From assembly GCA_022566735.1 (NCBI GenBank), contig JADFIG010000001.1:186001-250000 (forward strand): a stretch of 64,000 nucleotides of DNA, in the 5' to 3' direction. The notes beneath the pieces were generated by a model. The model ran no database searches. It was not told the origin of the DNA and saw only the letters and a list, made by a program, of their open reading frames with translations. Positions within the stretch are counted from its first letter, which is position 1; each line of letters begins with the position of its first letter. Origin of the DNA: Pseudomonadota bacterium. GTDB taxonomy: Bacteria > Pseudomonadota > Gammaproteobacteria > Burkholderiales > Burkholderiaceae_C. The translations under genes were made by a program, and so were the position numbers. Below, piece after piece: positions 8,585 through 15,807 of this stretch.

Positions 8585-9934
8585 TCATGGCGGCATTGTC
8601 GCAGTCCCCGTCAGGTCGATGCTGCAGGGTTTGAACGGCTGTCGCTCGTCAAGCTCATCGACATAGGCGTCCACGCCGCGGTCCTCCCGACGCAGGAAAT
8701 CGGCCACCGCCTGCCGCAAGCCGGGGTGCCTGAGCCAGTGGGCGGACTGCGTCTTCACCGGCAGCAGGCCGCGTGCCAGCTTGTGCTCGCCTTGCGCGCC
8801 CCCTTCGAAGCGGCGCAGGCCCTGGGCGATGCACCATTGCAGGGGCTGGTAGTAGCAGGCCTCGAAATGCAGGCACGACACCGAGGCCAGCGCGCCCCAG
8901 TAGCGCCCATGGGCCACGCCCTGTTCGCGGTCCACCGCCAGCAAGGCGCAGGCGATGGCTTGTTCGCCGTGGTGCGCGATGAACAGCACCCAATCCTGCG
9001 GGCAGACCTGGGCGGCGGCTTGCCAGAAGGCGGGCGTCAGGTAGGGCTGCTGGCCGCGCTCCTGGTAGGTCTGGGCGTAGCAGCGGTAGAAGAAGGCCCA
9101 GTCGCTCTCGGTGATCTCGGCGCCTTCGCGGACCTCGAAGTGGATGCCGGCGTCGCGCACCTTGCGGCGCTCCTGCTGGATCTTCTTGCGCTTGTCGCGC
9201 TGCAGGCTGGCCAGGAAGTCGTCGAAATCGGCAAAGGGCTGGGGCTCCCGGTTGCGCCAGTGGAACTGCACCCCGTGGCGCAGCAGCCAGCCGCGCGCTC
9301 CGGCCAGCGCCGCTTCGGCCTCGCTGAGGAACAGCAGGTGCGCGGACGACCAACCCTGCCGCGCGCATTCGGCCTCCAGGGCGGCCAACAAGGTCTGTCG
9401 CACGGCCGTTTGGGCTTCGTGCGGCAAACCGGGGTGGACCAGCAGGCGCTGCCCCGGGATGGGCGAAAACGGCACCGCCCCCAGCAGCTTGGGGTGGTAA
9501 CGCTGTCCCTGCGCGGCCAGGGCGCGGTCGTGCGCGTCGGCCCAGGCCCAGTCGAACACGTATTCCCCATAGGAATGGGATTTGGCAAAACTCGGGCAGG
9601 CCCCCAGCAGCCGGCCCTCGCCATCGCGCACCGTGAGCACATGGGGCTGCCAGCCCGTGTCGGCGCAGGCGCTGCCGCTGGCCACCATGGCCTGCAGCAC
9701 GCCGTGGCGCAGGAAAGGGCGGGCGCCCTCCACGCCGGGCAGCAGCGCGTCCCAGTCCTGGGCGGGGACGCTGGCGAAGTCCGGCAGCCAGGTGGCGTGC
9801 AACGTGCCTGCCGTGTCCATGCCCGCTTCGGTGCCGGCATTGGCGCATCCATCGGCACACTTCGCGGCCTGGCCCGCTACCATGTCGTCTTGCGCGCCAG
9901 GCTTGCGCGCGTCTTCCGCTTGAATTCTGTCCAT
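8585..9934 (-). CDS. FemAB/GNAT-like protein (DUF482, COG3146 type)
   Basis: Member of the family often annotated as GNAT family N-acetyltransferase or 'peptidogalycan biosynthesis protein' (COG3146-like). Recognisable features are FAKSHSYGEYVFDWAWADAH, a long basic helix (LQRDKRKKIQQERRKV), and FEGGAQGEHKLARGLLPV near the C-terminus, all strongly conserved in that family. Biochemical function is not established. The listed start at 9934 overlaps the nadE start codon on the opposite strand (CATG), so a later start is more likely: ATG at 9880 (MVAGQAAKC) or 9820 (MDTAGTLHATW), the latter close to where family similarity seems to begin. Divergent from nadE. Confidence 0.8.
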   Translation of the reverse strand: MDRIQAEDARKPGAQDDMVAGQAAKCADGCANAGTEAGMDTAGTLHATWLPDFASVPAQDWDALLPGVEGARPFLRHGVLQAMVASGSACADTGWQPHVLTVRDGEGRLLGACPSFAKSHSYGEYVFDWAWADAHDRALAAQGQRYHPKLLGAVPFSPIPGQRLLVHPGLPHEAQTAVRQTLLAALEAECARQGWSSAHLLFLSEAEAALAGARGWLLRHGVQFHWRNREPQPFADFDDFLASLQRDKRKKIQQERRKVRDAGIHFEVREGAEITESDWAFFYRCYAQTYQERGQQPYLTPAFWQAAAQVCPQDWVLFIAHHGEQAIACALLAVDREQGVAHGRYWGALASVSCLHFEACYYQPLQWCIAQGLRRFEGGAQGEHKLARGLLPVKTQSAHWLRHPGLRQAVADFLRREDRGVDAYVDELDERQPFKPCSIDLTGTATMPP

Positions 9935-11666
9935 GAACGCTGTGTCTTCCGTGAGCCGTCCCGCATCGCTGCCTTCTCAGGCGCTGGACGTGGCCTTGCT
10001 GCAATTCAACCCCACCGTGGGCGACCTCGCTGGCAACGCCCGCGCCATCGTCGCGCAGGCCCGCCAAGCCTACGCCGAAGGGGTGCGCCTTGCTGTGACA
10101 CCGGAAATGGCCTTGTGCGGCTACCCGCCGGAAGACCTGCTGCTGCGCCCCGCCTTCCTGCAGGCCTGTGACGATGCGGTGGCCCAGATCGCCCGCGAAC
10201 TGGCCGACCTGCCCGGCCTGAGCCTGGTGCTCGGCCACCCGCAACGCCTGGACGAGCCGACCGTGCGCACCCGCTCCTGGTCCGTGCCGCGCCTGCTCAA
10301 CGCTGCCAGCGTGCTGTGCGAAGGCGTGCGCGTGGCCACCTACGCCAAGCGCGAGTTGCCCAACTACCAGGTCTTCGACGAGCGCCGCTATTTCATCAGC
10401 GGGCGCGAAGCCGGGCTGGGCCCCGTGGTGGTGGACGTGCAAGGCTGGCGCGTGGGCCTGCTGGTCTGTGAAGACGCCTGGTTCGACGAGCCCGCCCGGG
10501 CCGCCGCGGCCCTGGGGGCCCAGGCCCTGGTCGTGCTCAACGCCTCGCCCTTCCATGCCGGCAAGTCCGCCGAGCGCGAACAGCGCATGGGCGAGCGTGC
10601 CCGCGAGCTGGGCCTGCCCCTGCTGTACGCGCACCTGGTGGGCGGGCAGGACGAGGTCGTGTTCGATGGCGCATCGTTTGCCGTGGACGGCACCGGCCGG
10701 GTCATGGCCCGCGCGCCCGGCTTTGCCGAAGACGTGCTGAGCGTGCGCCTGCAGGCCGACGCCCTGGGCGCGGTGCACGTGGCGGGGCGCATGGCAGCGC
10801 CGATGTCGCCCGAAGCCGAGATCTGGCAGGCCCTGGTCACCGGCGTGCGCGACTACCTGGGCAAGAACGGCTTCCCAGGCGCCATCATCGGCCTGTCGGG
10901 CGGCATCGACTCTGCCCTGGTGCTGGCGATCGCCGTCGATGCCCTGGGTGCCGACAAGGTGCGCACCGTGATGATGCCCTCGCCCTACACGGCCGACATC
11001 TCCTGGATCGACGCGCGCGACATGGCCGAGCGCCTGGGCGTGCGCCACGACGAAATCGCCATCGCCCCCGAGTTCGAGGCCTTCAAGACCTCGCTGGCAC
11101 CGCTCTTCGTGGGCCGCGCTGAAGACACCACCGAGGAAAACATCCAGGCCCGCATCCGCGGCACCCTGTTGATGGCCCTATCGAACAAGACCGGCGCCAT
11201 CGTGCTGACCACCGGCAACAAGAGCGAGATGGCCACCGGCTACTGCACGCTCTACGGCGACATGGCCGGCGGCTTTGCCGTCATCAAGGACCTGGCCAAA
11301 ACGCTCGTCTACCGCCTCTCGCGCTGGCGCAACCAGCAGGCCGCGGCCGCGGGCCAGGTCGAGCCCATCCCCGAGCGCATCATCACCCGCCCACCCTCGG
11401 CCGAGTTGCGCCCCGACCAGACCGACCAGGACAGCCTGCCCGAATACGACGTGCTCGACGCCATCCTGGAGCGCTACATGGAGCTCGACCAGTCCATCGA
11501 AGAAATCGTCGCCGCCGGCTTCCCGCGCGCCGACGTGGACAAGGTCACCCGCCTCATCAAGCTCAACGAATACAAGCGCCGCCAGGCCCCGATCGGCATC
11601 CGCATCACCCACCGCGCCTTCGGCCGCGACTGGCGCTACCCGATTACCTCGCGTTTCCGTGCCTGA
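9933..11666 (+). CDS. nadE: glutamine-dependent NAD+ synthetase
   Basis: 577-aa two-domain NAD+ synthetase. Residues ~18-280 form a nitrilase-type glutaminase domain with the Glu-Lys-Cys triad (Glu58 in TPEMALCGYPPED, Lys139 in YAKRELPNY, Cys179 in VCEDAWF). Ammonia is channelled to the C-terminal synthetase domain carrying the PP-loop LSGGIDS (321-327) and GNKSEMATGYCTLYGDMAGG. It amidates nicotinic acid adenine dinucleotide in the last step of NAD biosynthesis, in the cytoplasm. It precedes the P-II gene by ~140 bp, an order common in Burkholderiales. The start codon overlaps the annotated start of the divergent DUF482 gene. Confidence 0.96.
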   Translation: MNAVSSVSRPASLPSQALDVALLQFNPTVGDLAGNARAIVAQARQAYAEGVRLAVTPEMALCGYPPEDLLLRPAFLQACDDAVAQIARELADLPGLSLVLGHPQRLDEPTVRTRSWSVPRLLNAASVLCEGVRVATYAKRELPNYQVFDERRYFISGREAGLGPVVVDVQGWRVGLLVCEDAWFDEPARAAAALGAQALVVLNASPFHAGKSAEREQRMGERARELGLPLLYAHLVGGQDEVVFDGASFAVDGTGRVMARAPGFAEDVLSVRLQADALGAVHVAGRMAAPMSPEAEIWQALVTGVRDYLGKNGFPGAIIGLSGGIDSALVLAIAVDALGADKVRTVMMPSPYTADISWIDARDMAERLGVRHDEIAIAPEFEAFKTSLAPLFVGRAEDTTEENIQARIRGTLLMALSNKTGAIVLTTGNKSEMATGYCTLYGDMAGGFAVIKDLAKTLVYRLSRWRNQQAAAAGQVEPIPERIITRPPSAELRPDQTDQDSLPEYDVLDAILERYMELDQSIEEIVAAGFPRADVDKVTRLIKLNEYKRRQAPIGIRITHRAFGRDWRYPITSRFRA

Positions 11667-11726
11667 GTGCCTGAGTGAGTGCCTGGGCGCGTGTCGGGTT
11701 TCGCACATGACAGCAGTCGTGCTTAA

Positions 11727-12152
<426 letters not shown>

Positions 12153-12199
12153 TCACCGGCGCATGACCCGGGGCCGGGGCTGCAGCAGCAGCTTCGGCT

Positions 12200-12814
12200 T
12201 CAGATGCCCGCAGCCACGCCACCTGGGCCCGTGTCGGCCTGCTCGGGTGGCGTTTGTGCTTTCAGGGTGGCGACATCGCTGGCCAGCTGGTCCAGCAGGC
12301 GGGGGATGTCGGTGTCCACGCGCAGCAACTCCTGCACGTCGGGCCACAGGAAGCCGTCGTCGCGGCTGCGGTCGATGAAACGCAGCAACTCGTCGTAGTA
12401 GCCGGCCACGTTCAGCAGGCCCAGCGCCTTGCGGTGGTAGCCCAGTTGGCGCCACGTCCAGACCTCGAAGATCTCTTCCATGGTGCCGATGCCGCCGGGC
12501 AGGGCGATGAAGGCGTCCGACTGCATGGCCATCCGGTGCTTGCGCTCGTGCATGCTGTCCACCACCTGCAGGTCGGAGACGCCGCCGTGGCCCAGTTCGC
12601 GCTGGATCAGCTTGGCCGGGATGACGCCGACCACGCGCGCGCCATGCGCCAGGGCCGCGTCGGCCACCGCGCCCATCAGGCCCGCGCTGCCGCCGCCATA
12701 CACAAGTTGCCAGCCACGCAAGCCGATTTGCCTGCCGACCTCACGCGCGGCGGCGAGGTGGGCCGGGTCGTTGCCGGTGCGCGAGCCGCAATAGACACAC
12801 AGGGACAGGCTCAT
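12200..12814 (-). CDS. LOG family protein (TIGR00730)
   Basis: 204-aa Rossmann-fold protein of the LONELY GUY family, typically cytokinin-riboside/AMP 5'-monophosphate phosphoribohydrolases that release a base from a nucleoside monophosphate. The signature PGGIGTMEEIFE (the PGGxGTxxE motif) is present near residue 105, with the N-terminal nucleotide-binding pattern CVYCGSRTG and VYGGGSAGLMG. Usual family length is ~190 aa. It is the last gene of the leftward run beginning at the ECF sigma factor, 10 bp after RDD, and converges with glnB. Physiological substrate unknown. Confidence 0.88.
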   Translation of the reverse strand: MSLSLCVYCGSRTGNDPAHLAAAREVGRQIGLRGWQLVYGGGSAGLMGAVADAALAHGARVVGVIPAKLIQRELGHGGVSDLQVVDSMHERKHRMAMQSDAFIALPGGIGTMEEIFEVWTWRQLGYHRKALGLLNVAGYYDELLRFIDRSRDDGFLWPDVQELLRVDTDIPRLLDQLASDVATLKAQTPPEQADTGPGGVAAGI

Positions 12815-12824
12815 GGGGGGGGCT

Positions 12825-13370
12825 TCAGCTGCGGTGGTCGATGAGGCGGGTGCGGCAGACCACGTCGTGCAGGAACTGCTGCTGGGGCAGCAGGCGCGTC
12901 AAGGCGGTGTAGATCAGGACCCACACCAGCATCGCGCCATACAGCAGCTTGCTCTGGTGCCAGCCGGCCAGCCAGCTGCCCAGCCAGGCGGGCATGAACC
13001 ACAGCCACGACAGCAGGAAGCGCTGGCAGGCGGGCCACAGCCGCAGGGGGCTGCCGTCGGCCATCACCAGGCGCACCTGCCAGGTCTTCATGGCCAGGGT
13101 CTGGCCACCGTGGGTCCAGAACCAGATGAAGTACAGGGCCAGCGCCAGGAACTGGGTGGCCATCATGCCGGTGCGGCCCTGCAGGGCATGCACCTGCCCC
13201 GCCGACACGCTGTAGATGGCGCCCGCTGCCATGAGCAGGCCGAACAACAGCACGCCCTCGTAGATGAAGGCGGCCATGCGGCGGCGCAACGGGGCGGCCG
13301 GGCCTTGCGCGCGCGCGGCGAGTTCGGCCGCGCTCAGGCCACCCTGGGTGGGGAGTTGGAACACCGACAT
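12825..13370 (-). CDS. RDD family membrane protein
   Basis: 181-aa inner-membrane protein of the RDD family. The founding motif is visible as LRRRMAAFIYEGVLLFGLL (~residues 28-46), followed by a second TM helix (GMMATQFLALALYFIWFW) and the conserved segment GGQTLAMKTWQVRLVMADGSPL, then two further TM helices (RFLLSWLWFMPAWLGSWLAGW; LLYGAMLVWVLIYTAL) and a C-terminal FLHDVVCRTRLID. Family members are of mostly unknown function; some affect ion transport. It lies 6 bp downstream of the DUF3106 gene, so co-transcription is likely. Confidence 0.85.
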   Translation of the reverse strand: MSVFQLPTQGGLSAAELAARAQGPAAPLRRRMAAFIYEGVLLFGLLMAAGAIYSVSAGQVHALQGRTGMMATQFLALALYFIWFWTHGGQTLAMKTWQVRLVMADGSPLRLWPACQRFLLSWLWFMPAWLGSWLAGWHQSKLLYGAMLVWVLIYTALTRLLPQQQFLHDVVCRTRLIDHRS

Positions 13371-13376
13371 CCGGGA

Positions 13377-14225
13377 TCAGGGTTGCGCGCCGGTGCCGCT
13401 GGCTGGCAGCGAGGCCATGGCGGCGCTCTGGGCGCCCTTGCGCGGCAGCAGGGTGACCGGATCGACGAAATCCTTGGACGCCGTGATCTTGGGCATGCCG
13501 GCCTGCTGGTGCAGCGGCGGGTTGGGACGCTGATTGACCAGGTTGGTGGTGGCGCCCGGGCCGGCCTTGACCAGGGTGGGCGCCACGAGCACGGGCTGGC
13601 TGCCCGACGCGTTCAGGTTGCCGCCATGCGGGGGGGGCACCACGTTGGACTTGCCGGACGGGCTGCTGGCCGGCGCGGGGGTGCGTTTGGCGGTGTAGAT
13701 CTGGCCGGCCTCGCGCGGGCCGACCATGTTGTCGCGCAGCATGACGGGGTGGGCGCGGCGCTGGGCCTGGCGGCTGAGGTCCAGGCGGTCTTCGGCGGAC
13801 AGCGCCTGGTAGGCCGCCCACTTCTGCTGGCGTTCGTCCGAGGGCAGCTGGCGCGATTGCTGGAAGCGCAGGCGGGCTTCGCCGCGCTCGCTGGCGGGCA
13901 GGGCCGCCCACTGCTTCATGCGCTCCTGCACGCGCTGGCGTTCCTGCGGGGTCAGGGCGTCCATGCGGCTGGCCACCTTGATCCATTTCTGGCGGCTGGT
14001 GTCGTCCAGGCGGCCCCATTGCATGGCCAGGGGGGCCAGCGTCTGGCGCTGGGCGGGCGTGAGGGCCTGCCAGTCCGTGCCGCTGGCTGCGCCGGCCGTG
14101 GCGGGGTGCATCTCGGCGGCGGCCATGGCCTTGTGCGCGTGGCTGCCCAGCGCGCAGGCCAGCAGCATGGCGCCCACGGAGGTGAGCACGATGTTGCGGG
14201 CGAGGGCGGGGCGAGGAGCGGTCAT
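13377..14225 (-). CDS. DUF3106 periplasmic protein
   Basis: 282-aa exported protein of DUF3106. An N-terminal hydrophobic segment (NIVLTSVGAMLLACALGSHAHKAMA) looks like a signal peptide. Residues ~50-150 are helical with recurring units of the form LTP..R..L, for example WQALTPAQRQTLAPL, DALTPQERQRVQERM and QALSAEDRLDLSRQ, reminiscent of LTxxQ-type helical hairpins in Spy/CpxP-like periplasmic proteins. The C-terminal ~110 residues are Pro/Gly/Ala-rich and probably disordered. Context: third gene of the sigma-factor operon, 40 bp after DUF3619. No biochemical role is known; an envelope function is inferred. Confidence 0.8.
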   Translation of the reverse strand: MTAPRPALARNIVLTSVGAMLLACALGSHAHKAMAAAEMHPATAGAASGTDWQALTPAQRQTLAPLAMQWGRLDDTSRQKWIKVASRMDALTPQERQRVQERMKQWAALPASERGEARLRFQQSRQLPSDERQQKWAAYQALSAEDRLDLSRQAQRRAHPVMLRDNMVGPREAGQIYTAKRTPAPASSPSGKSNVVPPPHGGNLNASGSQPVLVAPTLVKAGPGATTNLVNQRPNPPLHQQAGMPKITASKDFVDPVTLLPRKGAQSAAMASLPASGTGAQP

Positions 14226-14265
14226 GCGCGAAAGGACGGGGCCGGGTTGTGGACGGTGGCGGGGT

Positions 14266-14907
14266 TCAGGGCGTGACGACCGCGGGGGCGGTGTCGCTGG
14301 TCTTGAGGTCGCCGTCAGGCTCGGGCACCGAGGTGTCCAGCGGGCGCACGGGGGTGCGGTTGTCGCTGCGCAGGTACTCGCTGAAGCCCGGGTCGGCGTA
14401 GGCGTCGGGGGGGAGGTCGTCGGTCAGCAGGGCGGTGTCGACGTCGGCGGCGGCCTGGACTTTTTCCTCGGCGTGGTAGAGGTGCACGCCCCACAGGCCG
14501 GCGATCAGGGCCAGCACGGGCAGCAGGGAGGCCAGGCGCCAGCCCCAGGCCACCGGGCCGTCGTCCAGGCGGCGGCCATGGCCGACCTGGCGGGATTCGC
14601 GGGCTTCGTTCCAGTTGCTGTTGCCTTGGCCCAGCACCACGGCGCTGGGGCCACCGGCGAGCTGCACGCCCACCACGGCGGCGCCAGCGGTGGCCGTTTG
14701 CGGGCTCAGGGCGGCACCGGCCGCGCCCAGGCGCGCCAGGCGAGCGGCTTCGACGGCCTGGTGGCGGGCCACGCGCAGGCGCTCGGAGATGTCGTGCGGG
14801 AGCCCCTCGGCGCCATCGTTCAGGCGCGCGGTCACGCGCAGCGCGAAGCGGGCCTCCAGGCCTTCGCGCCGGGCATCGGTCAGCGGTGTGGTGGAACGAT
14901 TTGTCAC
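14266..14907 (-). CDS. DUF3619 single-TM protein, coupled to the sigma factor
   Basis: 213-aa protein of DUF3619. The ORF track shows a 411-aa frame through the sigma gene; the real start is probably the GTG at 14907, which overlaps the sigma stop codon (GTGA), with GGGG about 8 nt upstream. The protein has an Arg/Glu-rich N-terminus (RREGLEARFALRVTARLN), one predicted TM helix at ~121-143 (WGWRLASLLPVLALIAGLWG) and a ~70-residue acidic, Pro-rich C-terminal tail. Topology (cytoplasmic N-terminal ~120 residues, periplasmic tail) and translational coupling to an ECF sigma factor match what is expected of an anti-sigma factor, but no anti-sigma motif was recognised. That role is inference. Confidence 0.75.
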   Translation of the reverse strand: MTNRSTTPLTDARREGLEARFALRVTARLNDGAEGLPHDISERLRVARHQAVEAARLARLGAAGAALSPQTATAGAAVVGVQLAGGPSAVVLGQGNSNWNEARESRQVGHGRRLDDGPVAWGWRLASLLPVLALIAGLWGVHLYHAEEKVQAAADVDTALLTDDLPPDAYADPGFSEYLRSDNRTPVRPLDTSVPEPDGDLKTSDTAPAVVTP

Positions 14908-15488
14908 AATGTGATACCCCGGGCTAGCAATGCTTTGGACAGCGCCTGAACCGCCCGCGAGCAATGGGTTTTCACGCTGCCTTCTGAGCAACCCATGGCC
15001 GCAGCCGTCTCGGATACATCCAGTTCCTCCCAGTAACGCAGCAGGAACGCTTCCCGTTGACGCGCCGGCAATTTGCCGATTTCGTCTTCGATCTGGGCCA
15101 GCACCTGCGCGCGACCGACCTGGGTTTCCGCCCCTTCCGAGCGAGTGTCCTCCACGTCCAGCGCTTCGAGAAGGTCGAAATCCCCATCTTCGCCACCTGC
15201 GGCGGCTTCCAGGTCGCCGATGTTGGTGAACAAGGCGTTGCGGACCTTCTGGCGGCGGAACCAGTCCAGGGTGGCGTTGGAGAGGATGCGCTGGAACAGC
15301 ATCGGCCACTCGCCGGCGGGGCGGTCGGCATAGCTCTGGGCCAGCCGGATCATGGCGTCCTGCACGATGTCCAGGGCGGCGTCGTCCTGGCGAACGGCGT
15401 ACACCGTGCGTTTGAAGGCGCGCAACTCCACGCTTTTCAAAAAGGCGTTGAGCTCTTCTTCTCGTGTGGGGCTGGGCAGCGGGGTCAA
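14904..15488 (-). CDS. ECF-like RNA polymerase sigma factor
   Basis: 194-aa sigma-70 family factor. Region 2 spans ~20-90 (DIVQDAMIRLAQ, MLFQRILSNATLDWFRRQK) and region 4 ~130-185 (LPARQREAFLLRYWEELDVSETAAAMGCSEGSVKTHCSRAV, the recognition helix-turn-helix). A short acidic linker (AAAGGEDGDFDLLEALDVED) separates them. The only start in frame is TTG at 15488; spacing of the preceding AAGG is short, so the start is uncertain. It heads a leftward operon: sigma, DUF3619, DUF3106, RDD, LOG. It is divergent from ilvB across the 319-bp leader region. Which genes it controls is unknown; ECF operons are commonly autoregulated. Confidence 0.88.
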   Translation of the reverse strand: MTPLPSPTREEELNAFLKSVELRAFKRTVYAVRQDDAALDIVQDAMIRLAQSYADRPAGEWPMLFQRILSNATLDWFRRQKVRNALFTNIGDLEAAAGGEDGDFDLLEALDVEDTRSEGAETQVGRAQVLAQIEDEIGKLPARQREAFLLRYWEELDVSETAAAMGCSEGSVKTHCSRAVQALSKALLARGITL

Positions 15489-15564
15489 GACCTTGGGGCA
15501 AACTTTTTGGCCGGGGGCATTATGGCATTGACCATGACCCAGGCCGGCCGCCGCACGGCCTGGC

Positions 15565-15592
15565 TTGAATTGCCTTCCAGGGGTGCGATAAT
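15565..15592 (+). promoter_or_regulatory. predicted sigma-70 promoter of ilvBNC
   Basis: TTGAAT and GATAAT are separated by 16 bp, with TGC just before the -10. This is the best sigma-70 match noticed in the window. Transcription would start near 15599, leaving a 5' leader of about 210 nt before the ilvB ATG. Inferred by eye. Confidence 0.6.
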
Positions 15593-15598
15593 GTCAGT

Positions 15599-15807
15599 TT
15601 TGCGCCATCTCGATCTGGCTTGAAGCTGAGCTGCCAACCGGCCTCGGCAACAGGCCGCGCAGGCTCCAAATCCGCCTCACAAGGGCGAGCGCACGGCCAT
15701 CCGTGGTCGCAGCGCTGCTGCCGACTCCCGCTTTCCGGAGGGGAGTCGCCGGTGTAGAGGGGCACCGATCGTTTTTCGTTAGAGAAATTCGGAAAGGTTC
15801 TTCCATC
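15599..15807 (+). promoter_or_regulatory. structured ilvB leader, possible attenuator
   Basis: This non-coding stretch (the only gap over 300 bp, 15489-15807, counting the promoter) holds three potential hairpins: CGGCCT/AGGCCG near 15640-15658, GACTCCC/GGGAGTC at 15723-15747 (perfect 7 bp, 11-nt loop), and CGGTG/CACCG at 15750-15767 followed by ATCG and five T. The last resembles a weak intrinsic terminator about 30 nt before ilvB. No leader peptide rich in Ile, Leu or Val codons with a believable start was found downstream of the predicted start site. A regulatory RNA is possible but unproven. Confidence 0.35.

Noticed and set aside
15591-15623. Ten-residue leader peptide MSVLRHLDLA before ilvB
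   Set aside because: Its ATG overlaps the -10 of the predicted promoter, so the start codon would not be in the transcript; Leu/Val content is also unremarkable.
15703-15807. 35-codon N-terminal extension of IlvB from GTG 15703
   Set aside because: No family similarity, spans the predicted hairpins, and the ATG at 15808 gives the usual AHAS length.
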